DNA from: Pseudoflavonifractor sp050943825
GTDB lineage: Bacteria > Bacillota > Clostridia > Oscillospirales > Oscillospiraceae
Direction of reading: 5' to 3'
DNA length: 64,000 nt
NCBI RefSeq assembly: GCF_050943825.1
Contig: NZ_JBMNPX010000003.1
Span: forward strand, 62,001-126,000
A program made the translations under genes and the position numbers. Shown piece after piece: positions 49,253-57,752 of the stretch. The notes under the pieces were generated by a model that saw only the letters and a list, made by a program, of their open reading frames with translations, was not told where the DNA came from and did not search any database. How positions within the stretch are numbered: position 1 is the first letter of the stretch; the number at the start of each line of letters is the position of its first letter.

Positions 49253-52200
49253 ATGGCAAAGACAAAGTTGAAGAGAATATTTGCAATGCTGCTGGCTGCG
49301 AGCATGACCATCAGCATGGTTACCGCGGGGGTTGCCGCTGCGGGAGATGAGCCCGAGACCGGCGCTGTGGAGCTGGAATCCGTGGCGCTGCCTGAGAGCC
49401 CGACAGTAGACTATGGCACAGAGCTGGAGGATGTTCTGGCGAAGCTGCCCACTACGCTGACCGGGACGGTGGTTGAGGAGTCTACCGAGACTGAGGAGCC
49501 CACCGAGACCGAGGCGCCCGTTGAGACCGAGGCGCCCGTCGAGACTGAGGCACCCGCCGAGACCGAGGCGCCTGTCGAGACCGAGGCGCCCGTCGAGACT
49601 GAGGCACCCGCCGAGACCGAGGCGCCTGTCGAGACCGAGGCTCCCGTTGAGGTTGAGACGCTCAGCAACACAGTGGAGCTCACCTCCGAGCCTGTGACTG
49701 AGGATGTCCCTGTCACCTGGTCCTGTACCGCTGAGGGAGGCTATAATGGCTGGATTGCCGGTGCGTATACCTTTACCGCGGCCCTGGGTGAGGGCTACAC
49801 CTATGCCGGCAATCTCTCTGTGACAGTGACGGTTGCCGACCAGGCCCAGGCGGTGGCTCAGATTGGGGATACCACCTATGCCACCCTGGACGCGGCCGTG
49901 GCGGCGGCGGAAGAGGGCGCCACCATTGAACTGCTGGCCAACTGCAAGCTGGACACCGGCTTCAACAAGACCCTGACCTTTACCGGAGGTTACAAGATCC
50001 GCATTGACAAGCAGCTCACCAGCAATGGCGAGGGCTGGATGTGCTTTGGACTGGGCGATCCCACCCGGGTTCTGACCTTTGACGGCGTGGAAGTGGAGTG
50101 GATTTCCGACGGCACTTCCCCCTGGCTGATGCTGTCCCTGAGCGGTACGCTCAATGTCACCAATGGAGCCAGTCTGACCTTCGTGTTTGACAGCCGGACT
50201 ACCAACACCAGAAATGCCATTTACATGAATGCGGGCGCTGTGCTCAATGTAACCAATGGATCCACCTTCCAGATTCTTGGTGTAGGTACGCAGGGAACCG
50301 CCGGCCAGGGCATCCAGCTGGATAAGACTGCTCAGTCCAGCATCAATGTGACCGGCAACAGCACCTTCCTGATTGACGGCACCAACCGGGGCTACGTGAA
50401 CAGCCCCAGCATCCGTGTGGAGGATTCCACCTTCACGGTGCAGAACTGCACCTCCAACGCCTCCAACGGCGGCAGCTTTACCGCGGTCAACTCCACCATT
50501 ACCTATCAGAACAATGCGGGCCACGGCCTGTCCGCCGGTAATGTAACAATTCAGAACTCTACGGTTAACTGCAATGACAACGGACTTTTCGGCCTTACGT
50601 ATTCCGGAAATATGACAGTAGACGGTACTTCCGTCATTAATGCCAACGGGAATGCCGCCAAGGGCGGCGGTGCCGGTATACGCGCAAGCAGCGCAAGCGG
50701 CGTCTCTCTGGTAAAGAGTGGTGCGGAAATTTACATTCTCAATAATCAGCACAATGGATTGGAGAATTACGGCAAGTTTACCTTTGAAAACGGCGTCACT
50801 CTCCGCATCAACAACAACGACGAGCGCACCACCAATGGCGGCGGTATTTTCAACGGCGCTGCCGGCGTGCTGATTCTGCCCGACGATACTCAGATTATGA
50901 ACAACCATGCGGCCCAGACCGGCGGCGGTATCTGCAATGCCGGAAGCGTAACGATTCCCGACACCGTGCTGCTGTACAACAACCATGCGGATGCTGCTGG
51001 TGATGATATCTACAACCGCGATGCCGGCACCATCACCTTCGGCGCAGTGGGCGCCGACTGGGCCCTGGACGGCGACCCCGACTGTACCGACGACATTGAC
51101 GGCTGGTATCAGGACGGCGCGGACCACCGCTGGTCCGCCCACAGCGCTCCCCTGTATGCCTACGAGTTCACCGGCTACGGCACGGCTGTCACCGGAACCC
51201 TGGCTCTGAAGGCGGCCCATGGCCTGGCTCCCGTGGAGCCCGGCGACCCCGAGGCCCCCGACTGGGAGATCTCCAAGTCCAAGACCGCTGCTAACCTGGA
51301 CGCCAATTACGAGTCCCAGGTGACCCTGGCCCTGCCTGCGGCGGGCACCAAGGGCAATCTGGATGTGGCCTTTGTTCTGGATGGCTCCACCAGCACCGAC
51401 GAGGATGCCCTGGCTGCCGCGGCTGCCGAACTGCTGGACACCCTGAGCGCCTATGAAAACCTGAATGTCAAGGTCGGCGTGGTTATCTTCGGCGGGTATG
51501 TGCCCGTACTGTATACCAGCGAGGAGCTTCTGCCCCTCTCTGATGATGCCAACGTGACTGCTCTCAAGGCTGTGCTCACGGATCAGAGCTATGACGGCAA
51601 GGAGGGCCGCTCCGGCAGCAACCTGCAGGCCGGCGTGGAGGCCGCCCAGGCCATGCTGGATGGAGACACCACCGTGTCCGCTGCAGACAAGTACCTGATT
51701 ATTCTCTCCGACGGTGCTGCCCGCATGTGGTATGAGGACGGCCAGGCCATGTCCCAGGCCTACTATCCCAGTGCTGGCGCTACTGACGACGGTTTCTGGT
51801 GGAACTCCAACAGCGACTTCTCCGAGCTGCGCTACGCCGACGGAAAGCCCGGCCCTGTGTTCTCCGACGTGTGGAGCCTGGGTCAGAACGGCAAGGACAT
51901 CGGCGCCTACGGCCTGTCCTATGCGGACAAGGAGAGTGGTAACTACACCACCGACGACATCGCCCCCTATGACGTGATGATGAACGGCGATTACCACACC
52001 ACCTATGAGGCCGCCACCTATTACGCGGCAACCTCCATCGTGGAGGCAGCTCAGAAGAACCAGGTCATCTTTGTGACCTATGGCTATCACGATGAGACCA
52101 ATTTTGGCCAGTACATCGAGAGCTTCAAGGCCTGGCTGGCGGATAACGGCATTGTGACGCGCTACAATAGCGAGGACCTGGATGCCGCCGCTATCTTCAG

Positions 52201-53215
52201 CGCGGTGAAGGACAAACTCGTCCAGCTGGTGGCCGGCGGGTCCAAGGTGGTGGACGTCATCGGCTACGGTGACGACTACGACTTTGATTTCATCAATGAT
52301 ATCAACGAGCTGACCCTGACCGTGAACGGTAAGGAACTTGCGAAGACTGCCATCAGCGCTACCTCCTACGGCTTTGGCGGCACCGGCGACGACTACGACT
52401 TTGTGGTCACCTACTATGAAAATGGTCAGGACGGCAAGAGCGACGAGTGTTTCGTGTGGGACATCAACGTGCCCGTCACCAAGGACGCCCCCGTGGAGCT
52501 GACCTACTCCGTAAAGCTGGCCGAGCCCAAGACCGCCCCCGGTACCTACGGCCAGTATGATGCCGACGGCAGCAAGGGTTATGGCGGCCTGTACACCAAC
52601 AACAGCGCCACGCTGTACCCCATTGACTCCAACGGTGTTCAGGGCTTCCCCGAGCGCTTTGCCAAGCCCACGGTGTCTTATACTGTGAGCGGCGGCGGCT
52701 CCAGCTACGATTACTACACCGTGACTGTGAACTATCTGGACAAGGACAGCGGTGAGAAGATTGCCACCAGCTACGTCAGCCCCAGCCGGATTGAGGGCAG
52801 CCGCTACGATGTGAGCGAGTACGACGCCATTGCCATCGACGGCTACACCTACGACAGCACCAGCGGCGACGCGCTGAGCGGCATTCTCAACAGCAACAAG
52901 GTCATCAACGTGTACTACGTGGCCGAGGAGACCGACATCGATGATGGCCAGACCCCCGGCGGCGGTGACCCTGACATCCCGACTGATCCCACTGATCCTA
53001 CCGACCCCACCGATCCCACTGACCCGACCGATCCGACCGACCCCGGCGAGGAAGTGGACATCGGCGACGGCGAGACGCCCACCGGCAACCTGCCTCAGAC
53101 CGGTACCACCAGCAACACCGTGGTTCTGCGTGCTATGAGCGGCGTGTTCCTGTGCCTGGCTGTGTTCTTCGGCGGCGTGACTGTGGTTCTGTTCCGCAAG
53201 GAGCGGGAGGACTAA
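49253..53215 (+). CDS. LPQTG-anchored surface protein with beta-helix, von Willebrand A and MucBP domains
   Basis: 1320 residues. Signal peptide about 1-31 (IFAMLLAASMTISMVTAGVAAAG). ETEAPV hexamer repeats at about 79-131, an Ig-like stretch, an Asn/Gly-rich region about 216-592 that looks like a right-handed beta-helix (VTNGSTFQILG, NNTGGGICNAGSV-like), a vWA domain from about 700 with MIDAS DGSTS, a MucBP-like domain about 1150-1225 (TVTVNYLDKDSGEKIATSYV), a (TDP)n linker, NLPQTG at about 1278, a membrane helix and RKERED. It is probably a sortase-anchored adhesin; no sortase is in the window. ATG 49253 has AAAGGAG upstream. Confidence 0.9.
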   Translation: MAKTKLKRIFAMLLAASMTISMVTAGVAAAGDEPETGAVELESVALPESPTVDYGTELEDVLAKLPTTLTGTVVEESTETEEPTETEAPVETEAPVETEAPAETEAPVETEAPVETEAPAETEAPVETEAPVEVETLSNTVELTSEPVTEDVPVTWSCTAEGGYNGWIAGAYTFTAALGEGYTYAGNLSVTVTVADQAQAVAQIGDTTYATLDAAVAAAEEGATIELLANCKLDTGFNKTLTFTGGYKIRIDKQLTSNGEGWMCFGLGDPTRVLTFDGVEVEWISDGTSPWLMLSLSGTLNVTNGASLTFVFDSRTTNTRNAIYMNAGAVLNVTNGSTFQILGVGTQGTAGQGIQLDKTAQSSINVTGNSTFLIDGTNRGYVNSPSIRVEDSTFTVQNCTSNASNGGSFTAVNSTITYQNNAGHGLSAGNVTIQNSTVNCNDNGLFGLTYSGNMTVDGTSVINANGNAAKGGGAGIRASSASGVSLVKSGAEIYILNNQHNGLENYGKFTFENGVTLRINNNDERTTNGGGIFNGAAGVLILPDDTQIMNNHAAQTGGGICNAGSVTIPDTVLLYNNHADAAGDDIYNRDAGTITFGAVGADWALDGDPDCTDDIDGWYQDGADHRWSAHSAPLYAYEFTGYGTAVTGTLALKAAHGLAPVEPGDPEAPDWEISKSKTAANLDANYESQVTLALPAAGTKGNLDVAFVLDGSTSTDEDALAAAAAELLDTLSAYENLNVKVGVVIFGGYVPVLYTSEELLPLSDDANVTALKAVLTDQSYDGKEGRSGSNLQAGVEAAQAMLDGDTTVSAADKYLIILSDGAARMWYEDGQAMSQAYYPSAGATDDGFWWNSNSDFSELRYADGKPGPVFSDVWSLGQNGKDIGAYGLSYADKESGNYTTDDIAPYDVMMNGDYHTTYEAATYYAATSIVEAAQKNQVIFVTYGYHDETNFGQYIESFKAWLADNGIVTRYNSEDLDAAAIFSAVKDKLVQLVAGGSKVVDVIGYGDDYDFDFINDINELTLTVNGKELAKTAISATSYGFGGTGDDYDFVVTYYENGQDGKSDECFVWDINVPVTKDAPVELTYSVKLAEPKTAPGTYGQYDADGSKGYGGLYTNNSATLYPIDSNGVQGFPERFAKPTVSYTVSGGGSSYDYYTVTVNYLDKDSGEKIATSYVSPSRIEGSRYDVSEYDAIAIDGYTYDSTSGDALSGILNSNKVINVYYVAEETDIDDGQTPGGGDPDIPTDPTDPTDPTDPTDPTDPTDPGEEVDIGDGETPTGNLPQTGTTSNTVVLRAMSGVFLCLAVFFGGVTVVLFRKERED

Positions 53216-53257
53216 GAGAAAAGTCCCGTTTATAAGACACAAGGTATAAAGGCAATG

Positions 53258-53296
53258 TTCCCCGCCTCCGGCATTTACCGGAGGCGGGGAATTTTT
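53258..53296 (+). terminator. Intrinsic terminator after the first surface-protein gene
   Basis: TTCCCCGCCTCCGG / CCGGAGGCGGGGAA, 14-bp perfect stem with loop CATTTA, followed by TTTTT. It separates the two surface-protein genes into two transcripts. The rest of the 346-bp gap is the second leader. Confidence 0.88.
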
Positions 53297-53336
53297 ACGA
53301 AAAAATAGATACAGAAGAAAAAATGAAATTTGGAAA

Positions 53337-53369
53337 TGTGACCGAAATGTAACCAATATATGGTACAGT
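53337..53369 (+). promoter_or_regulatory. Promoter of the second surface-protein gene with WalR-like direct repeat
   Basis: TGTGACC (53337-53343) and TGTAACC (53348-53354), 11-bp period, 9 bp, then TACAGT (53364-53369). Same architecture and spacing as 48918-48950. Immediately after comes the palindrome AAAACAGGCATGCCTGTTTT (53378-53397) and GTCCGAC-CCA-GTCGGAC (53400-53416). Confidence 0.6.
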
Positions 53370-53420
53370 AAAAAGCGAAAACAGGCATGCCTGTTTTTTG
53401 TCCGACCCAGTCGGACAAAA

Positions 53421-53520
53421 GGCTCTGATGAAAAAGGCAAACCGGCCGAAAGGCCGGGACGCAAAGCCAGGGGCTAAAGCGGACGCCACCCGCCACGCCA
53501 GTCCGGCCGCCGCAGATTTC
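53421..53520 (+). promoter_or_regulatory. Cyclic-di-GMP-I (GEMM) riboswitch, second surface-protein gene
   Basis: GGCAAACC (53436-53443), P2 hairpin CCGGCC-GAAA-GGCCGG, GGGACGCAAAGCC (53455-53467), GGCTAAAG, and closing GCCAGTCCGGCCGCC (53497-53511). A short hairpin GCTCC-GCAAA-GGAGC follows (about 53526-53540), just before the ribosome site. The two aptamers are clearly paralogous. Confidence 0.85.
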
Positions 53521-53561
53521 ATGCCCAGCTCCGCAAAGGAGCAGGAAAGGAGAAATGAAAG

Positions 53562-56500
53562 ATGCTGGCAAGAAGATGTAAGAAGCTCACAGCCCTCTTC
53601 CTCACCCTGTGTATGGTGACAGGAATGCTGGGCACCGGCGCTGTGGCGCTGGAGGGCGACAGCGGCAGCGGCAAGTGGTGGTGGGACACCACCGGCGAGG
53701 CCCAGGAAGCCTACGAGGCCTACGAGGCCAGTATGGAAGCGGAACAGGCCGCCTATGACCAGTGGGACGCCGCCTACGACGCCCTGGACACCGCCAAGAA
53801 AGCGACGGAGGCCGCCAAGGCCGCCTATGACGCCGCCAAGGCGGAGCTGGACGCCATGGAGGAGACGGACGAGGGCTATGCCGCCAAGGCCGCCGAGGTG
53901 GCCGGCCTGGAGGCCGCCTGGGATACGGCGAAGTCCGCCGAAGAGACCGCCCGCACCGCCAACCAGGAAGCCTACGACGCGTATACCGCCCTTGTGACCC
54001 AGACCAACGGCCATTACAGCGACTACCTGGAGCTGGCTGAGGCCAACTACCCCTACACCGGCGTACTGGATGCGGAGAACAAGACCCTGACCATCGCGGT
54101 GTCCGGCGACATGCCCGAGGGGGCCGAGGCCGTGTTTGAGGGCTACTTCGTCATGCAGGACAGCGAGGGCAGCCGGGGCACCTACAGCAGCGTATACGCC
54201 TCCAATATCCAGGACAACGTGACCAAGGTGGTGCTGGGCGACGGCTTCACCGGCATTGCCGGCGTCACCTTCAGCAGCTGGCGCACGCTGACGGAAGTGG
54301 TGCTGCCCGAGAGCCTGACCTCCATCGGCGACAGCGCCTTCTCCAGCTGCACCGGCCTGGTCTCCATCGACCTGTCCAACGTCAAGACCATCGGAGCGAG
54401 TGCGTTCTACGGCGCCTTTGACGCCGCCGCCGACGTGGACATCGTCCTGGACGGCGCCGCCGTGGGCAACACCGCCTTCCGCAAGGCCAACATCGACACC
54501 CTGGTGGCCACCGACCTGACCGCCGTGGGCAACCAGGCCTTCATCCAGTGCCCCACCCTCACCGAGGTCACCTTCAGCGTGGCCGACGGCGCGGAGCTCT
54601 ACGCCGAGGGTGCCTTCTTCTACCAGAACAAGGCCCTGACCAAGGCCACCGTCAGCGGCGAGTGCATGGAGAAGAACATCTTCCGTGAGTGCACCGCCCT
54701 GACCGACGTGACCCTGACGGGCATGACCGCCATCGGCCCCTACGCCTTCTATCAGGACACCGCCCTCAAGACCGTCACCCTGCCCGAGGGCGTGACCTCC
54801 ATCGGCAACATGGCCTTCAAGGGCGCCGGCCTGGAGACCATCAACATCCCCGCCAGCCTGGACCGCATCGAGCAGGAGGCCTTCATGAACTGCGCCTCCC
54901 TCACCGGCGACTTTGACCTGACCGGCCTGTCCCTGGTGGGCTGGAACGCCTTCACCGGCTGCACCGGCGTCACCTCCGTCACCGTGTCCGACGGCGCCAT
55001 TGTGGAGCACAGCAGCATCTTCAGCGGCGACAGCGGCGTGCTCCAGGGCTGGGAGGGCCGCATGCTGGCCATCCTGGACGGCAAGTTCCAGCTGGACGAG
55101 ACCGTCATTGAGGCGGTGGAGCCCCAGGGCTGGACCTCCTCCAAGGTGGGCCGGAGCAACGACACCACCAGCTATGATGGCGGCACCCAGATCACCAAGG
55201 AGGCCCGCTGGGCCAGCGACACCGTGGCCGACGTCCTCCTCCAGGCCTACTACACCGACGAGGCCCAGATGGACTTCGTGTTCCTCATCGACACCTCCAA
55301 CTCCATCACCCAGTCCGGCAGCGGCTACGACCTGAACGCCCGGCTGTACGACATGCAGTCCAAGCTCATGGACGTCAGCGAGGCCCTGCTCACCACCGAC
55401 GGCTACGACTGCAAGGTGGCCTTCACCACCTTCGGCGCCACCAGCACCAGCTCCAGCGGCGGCTTCCTCAGCAGCATGGACGACGTGACCGCCTTTGTGG
55501 AGAACATCAACACCTACTATGAGAACACCAACTACATCCTGGGCCTGAACAACGCCAAGGCCCTGGTGGACAGCAACACCGGCCGCAACACCACCGTCAT
55601 CTTCCTCTCCGACGGCCAGCCCAACACCGACGCCGACGGCGGAAAGGTGGAAAGCGTCAGCACCATCCTGCCCGCCATCACCGCCGCCGCCCAGGCCATC
55701 CAGAACAGCGGCGTGCAGATTTACGGCGTGCTCCAGTCCGTCACCGGCGAGGCCGCCGAGGCCGCCCGGGACGTCATGGCTCAGGTGTGCACCGAGAACA
55801 TGGTCTTTACCTCCACCGACACCGAGAGCTTCAGCGCCGCGGTGAACAACGCCATCGGCGCGGCCTACACCACCTACACCCTGACCGACGTGGTCGGCGA
55901 CGACTTTGACCTGGTGGACGGCAGCATCCGGACCTCCGCCGGCACCGCCGTCTATGACGAGGACACCCGCACCATCACCTGGACCATCACCGGCATGCCC
56001 TACACCGTCCACACCCTGACCTTCCAGGAGCAGCTCAAGCAGGTGGACGGCAGCTACCCCTACGGCACCTTTGACACCAACAAGGGCGACGCCGAGCTGA
56101 AGCTGGGCGACGACCCCGTCAACGGCGTGGAGACCCCCGAGCTGACCCGCACCACCACCCCCGTGGTCACCTACGACTACTACACCGTGACGGTGAACTA
56201 TCTGGACAAGGCCACCGGCGAGAAGATTGCCGACAGCTACACCGCCCCCAGCCGGATTGAGGGCAGCCGGTACGACGTGAGTGAGTACGACGCCATCGCC
56301 ATCGACGGCTACACCTACGACAGCACCGGCGGCGACCCCCTGACCGGCGTGCTCAACAGCAACAAGGTGGTCAACGTGTACTACACGGCCGACGAGACCG
56401 ACATTGACGAGGGCGACACCCCCACCACCGACCTGCCCGACCTGCCCGACGAGGGCGGCGAGGACGTGGACATCGGCGAGGGCGACACCCCCACCACCGA

Positions 56501-56699
56501 CCTGCCCGACCTGCCTGACGAGGGCGGCGAGGAAGTGGACATCGGCGAGGGCGGCGTGCCCACCGGCAACCTGCCCCAGACCGGTACCACCAGCAACACC
56601 GTGGTTCTGCGTGTTATGAGCGGCGTGTTCCTGTGCCTGGCCGTGTTCTTCGGCGGTGTGACTGTGGTTCTGATCCGCAAGGAGCGGGAGCAGGCCTGA
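53562..56699 (+). CDS. LPQTG-anchored surface protein with coiled coil, BspA-like LRR, von Willebrand A and MucBP domains
   Basis: 1045 residues. Signal peptide about 1-29. An Ala-rich coiled coil at about 45-145 (AYDAAKAELDAMEET...), BspA/LRR_5-like leucine-rich repeats about 205-485 (LTSIGDSAFSSCTGLVSIDLSNVKTIGASAF), a vWA domain about 565-775 with MIDAS DTSNS, an adjoining beta domain, a MucBP-like domain about 870-950, a repeated DEGDTPTTDLPDLPDEGGE linker, NLPQTG at about 1003, a membrane helix and RKEREQA. The MucBP-to-tail part is almost identical to the preceding protein; the N-terminal part is unrelated. Probably an adhesin. Confidence 0.9.
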   Translation: MLARRCKKLTALFLTLCMVTGMLGTGAVALEGDSGSGKWWWDTTGEAQEAYEAYEASMEAEQAAYDQWDAAYDALDTAKKATEAAKAAYDAAKAELDAMEETDEGYAAKAAEVAGLEAAWDTAKSAEETARTANQEAYDAYTALVTQTNGHYSDYLELAEANYPYTGVLDAENKTLTIAVSGDMPEGAEAVFEGYFVMQDSEGSRGTYSSVYASNIQDNVTKVVLGDGFTGIAGVTFSSWRTLTEVVLPESLTSIGDSAFSSCTGLVSIDLSNVKTIGASAFYGAFDAAADVDIVLDGAAVGNTAFRKANIDTLVATDLTAVGNQAFIQCPTLTEVTFSVADGAELYAEGAFFYQNKALTKATVSGECMEKNIFRECTALTDVTLTGMTAIGPYAFYQDTALKTVTLPEGVTSIGNMAFKGAGLETINIPASLDRIEQEAFMNCASLTGDFDLTGLSLVGWNAFTGCTGVTSVTVSDGAIVEHSSIFSGDSGVLQGWEGRMLAILDGKFQLDETVIEAVEPQGWTSSKVGRSNDTTSYDGGTQITKEARWASDTVADVLLQAYYTDEAQMDFVFLIDTSNSITQSGSGYDLNARLYDMQSKLMDVSEALLTTDGYDCKVAFTTFGATSTSSSGGFLSSMDDVTAFVENINTYYENTNYILGLNNAKALVDSNTGRNTTVIFLSDGQPNTDADGGKVESVSTILPAITAAAQAIQNSGVQIYGVLQSVTGEAAEAARDVMAQVCTENMVFTSTDTESFSAAVNNAIGAAYTTYTLTDVVGDDFDLVDGSIRTSAGTAVYDEDTRTITWTITGMPYTVHTLTFQEQLKQVDGSYPYGTFDTNKGDAELKLGDDPVNGVETPELTRTTTPVVTYDYYTVTVNYLDKATGEKIADSYTAPSRIEGSRYDVSEYDAIAIDGYTYDSTGGDPLTGVLNSNKVVNVYYTADETDIDEGDTPTTDLPDLPDEGGEDVDIGEGDTPTTDLPDLPDEGGEEVDIGEGGVPTGNLPQTGTTSNTVVLRVMSGVFLCLAVFFGGVTVVLIRKEREQA

Positions 56700-56747
56700 G
56701 GCTTCCACCTGACCTCAAGACCGGATATCCGTAATACCGAAGCATAG

Positions 56748-56785
56748 AAAACGCCCCGCCTCTGAAGAAGAGGCGGGGCGTTTTT
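56748..56785. terminator. Bidirectional terminator between the second surface-protein gene and the MerR gene
   Basis: AAAACGCCCCGCCTCT / AGAGGCGGGGCGTTTT, 16-bp perfect stem with a short GAAGA-type loop. Confidence 0.88.
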
Positions 56786-56790
56786 CTGCG

Positions 56791-57621
56791 TTAAGGCCTG
56801 TTTTTCGGGGCGGAGATGAGAATGGACATCTGGAGCACATAGTTGTCGTAACCGTCCACCGACAGCTCGTCCAGCAGGGCGTCCTCGTAGAAGGGGCCGG
56901 TGAGGGTCAGGCCCTGCTCCCGGGCGTGGGTGAGCATCCGGCGGTAGGTACACCATGCGGTGTCGTACCCGCCGGCGTGGCGGGCGGTGAGATAGCGCCC
57001 TGCGGGCCGGACGGTGACAGGCACCCCTCTGGGGCGGCGGTCCACCTGGGTGTAGAAGGCGCTGTACCCCTCGGTGCCCTCCTGTCCGGCCTGCTCCAGG
57101 CGCATGGTGGCCCCCACTGAATAGGGGCTGACAATATTCCTGGCCTCCCGGTACTGCATGTGGGCCACAAAGGCCAGATTCAGGCTCTCTCCCGGCTGGC
57201 GGGGTGTTGTGATGAACAGCATCTCGGGCTGCTCAACCACCCGGATGTCCTTCCGCTTCTCCGCCATGGCCGCCCGGGTCAGCTCCGCCTTGCGGCGGAT
57301 GAGGGCCAGCATCTGCCGCAGGCGGCGGATTTTCCCCTCCAGCTGCTCCGCCTCCCCCTCCAGCAGGGCCACCAGCTCCTCCGGGCTGCGCCGGTCCAGG
57401 TAGGCCTTGATGTCCGCCAGGGGCATGTCCAGCTCCTTGAGGGTGGAGATGACGTAAAAGACCTCCATCTGGGGAAAGGTATAGTACCGGTAGCCGTTCT
57501 CTCCCTTGATGGCCGGGGAGAAGATACCCAGCTGGTCATAGTGGAACAGGGTGTGCTTGGTGGTGCCGCACAGGTGGGCAAAGTCGCCTGTGGTGAGATA
57601 TCCCCGGGGTACCGCGGCCAT
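56791..57621 (-). CDS. MerR-family regulator with GyrI-like effector domain (BmrR-type)
   Basis: 276 residues. N-terminal MerR winged helix (LTTGDFAHLCGTTKHTLFHYDQLGIFSPAIKGENGYRYYTFPQMEVF, about 9-55), a long dimer helix with LEGEAEQLEGKIRRLRQMLALIRRK, and a C-terminal ligand-binding domain of about 150 residues like BmrR. Such proteins sense drugs or other lipophilic cations and activate pump genes by untwisting a 19-bp-spacer promoter. It is divergent from a MATE pump whose promoter has exactly that spacing. AGGAGG precedes the ATG. Confidence 0.88.
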   Translation of the reverse strand: MAAVPRGYLTTGDFAHLCGTTKHTLFHYDQLGIFSPAIKGENGYRYYTFPQMEVFYVISTLKELDMPLADIKAYLDRRSPEELVALLEGEAEQLEGKIRRLRQMLALIRRKAELTRAAMAEKRKDIRVVEQPEMLFITTPRQPGESLNLAFVAHMQYREARNIVSPYSVGATMRLEQAGQEGTEGYSAFYTQVDRRPRGVPVTVRPAGRYLTARHAGGYDTAWCTYRRMLTHAREQGLTLTGPFYEDALLDELSVDGYDNYVLQMSILISAPKNRP

Positions 57622-57678
57622 GGTTGAGGCCTCCTTTCTGACAAAAACAGCCGCCCGAAGCGGACGGAAATTTCCTCC

Positions 57679-57709
57679 TTGACTATCGGGTTACCCGATA
57701 GTTTATAAT
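57679..57709 (+). promoter_or_regulatory. MerR-type 19-bp-spacer promoter of the MATE pump
   Basis: TTGACT (57679-57684), a 19-bp spacer, and consensus TATAAT (57704-57709). The dyad ACTATCGGG (57682-57690), TTA, CCCGATAGT (57694-57702) is perfect and fills the spacer. This is the classic MerR-family operator. Confidence 0.85.
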
Positions 57710-57752
57710 ATCTGACGCATCAAGATTTTGTCAAGAAAGGCCGGTGCCTCCC

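Noticed and set aside
49488..49645. Short tandem repeats in the first surface-protein gene considered as a CRISPR-like array
   Set aside because: They are in-frame ETEAPV hexamer codons without spacers; likewise the (TDP)n stretch near 53000.
53378..53397. AAAACAGGCATGCCTGTTTT plus T run considered as terminator of an upstream gene
   Set aside because: A strong terminator already lies at 53258-53296, and the palindrome sits at the predicted RNA start of the next gene.
48809..53464. A 1551-codon open frame on the minus strand opposite the first surface protein, and a similar 1137-codon one at 53295-56708
   Set aside because: They lie exactly opposite clear secreted proteins, have Val/Gly/His-rich composition typical of antisense frames in GC-rich DNA, and no ribosome site.
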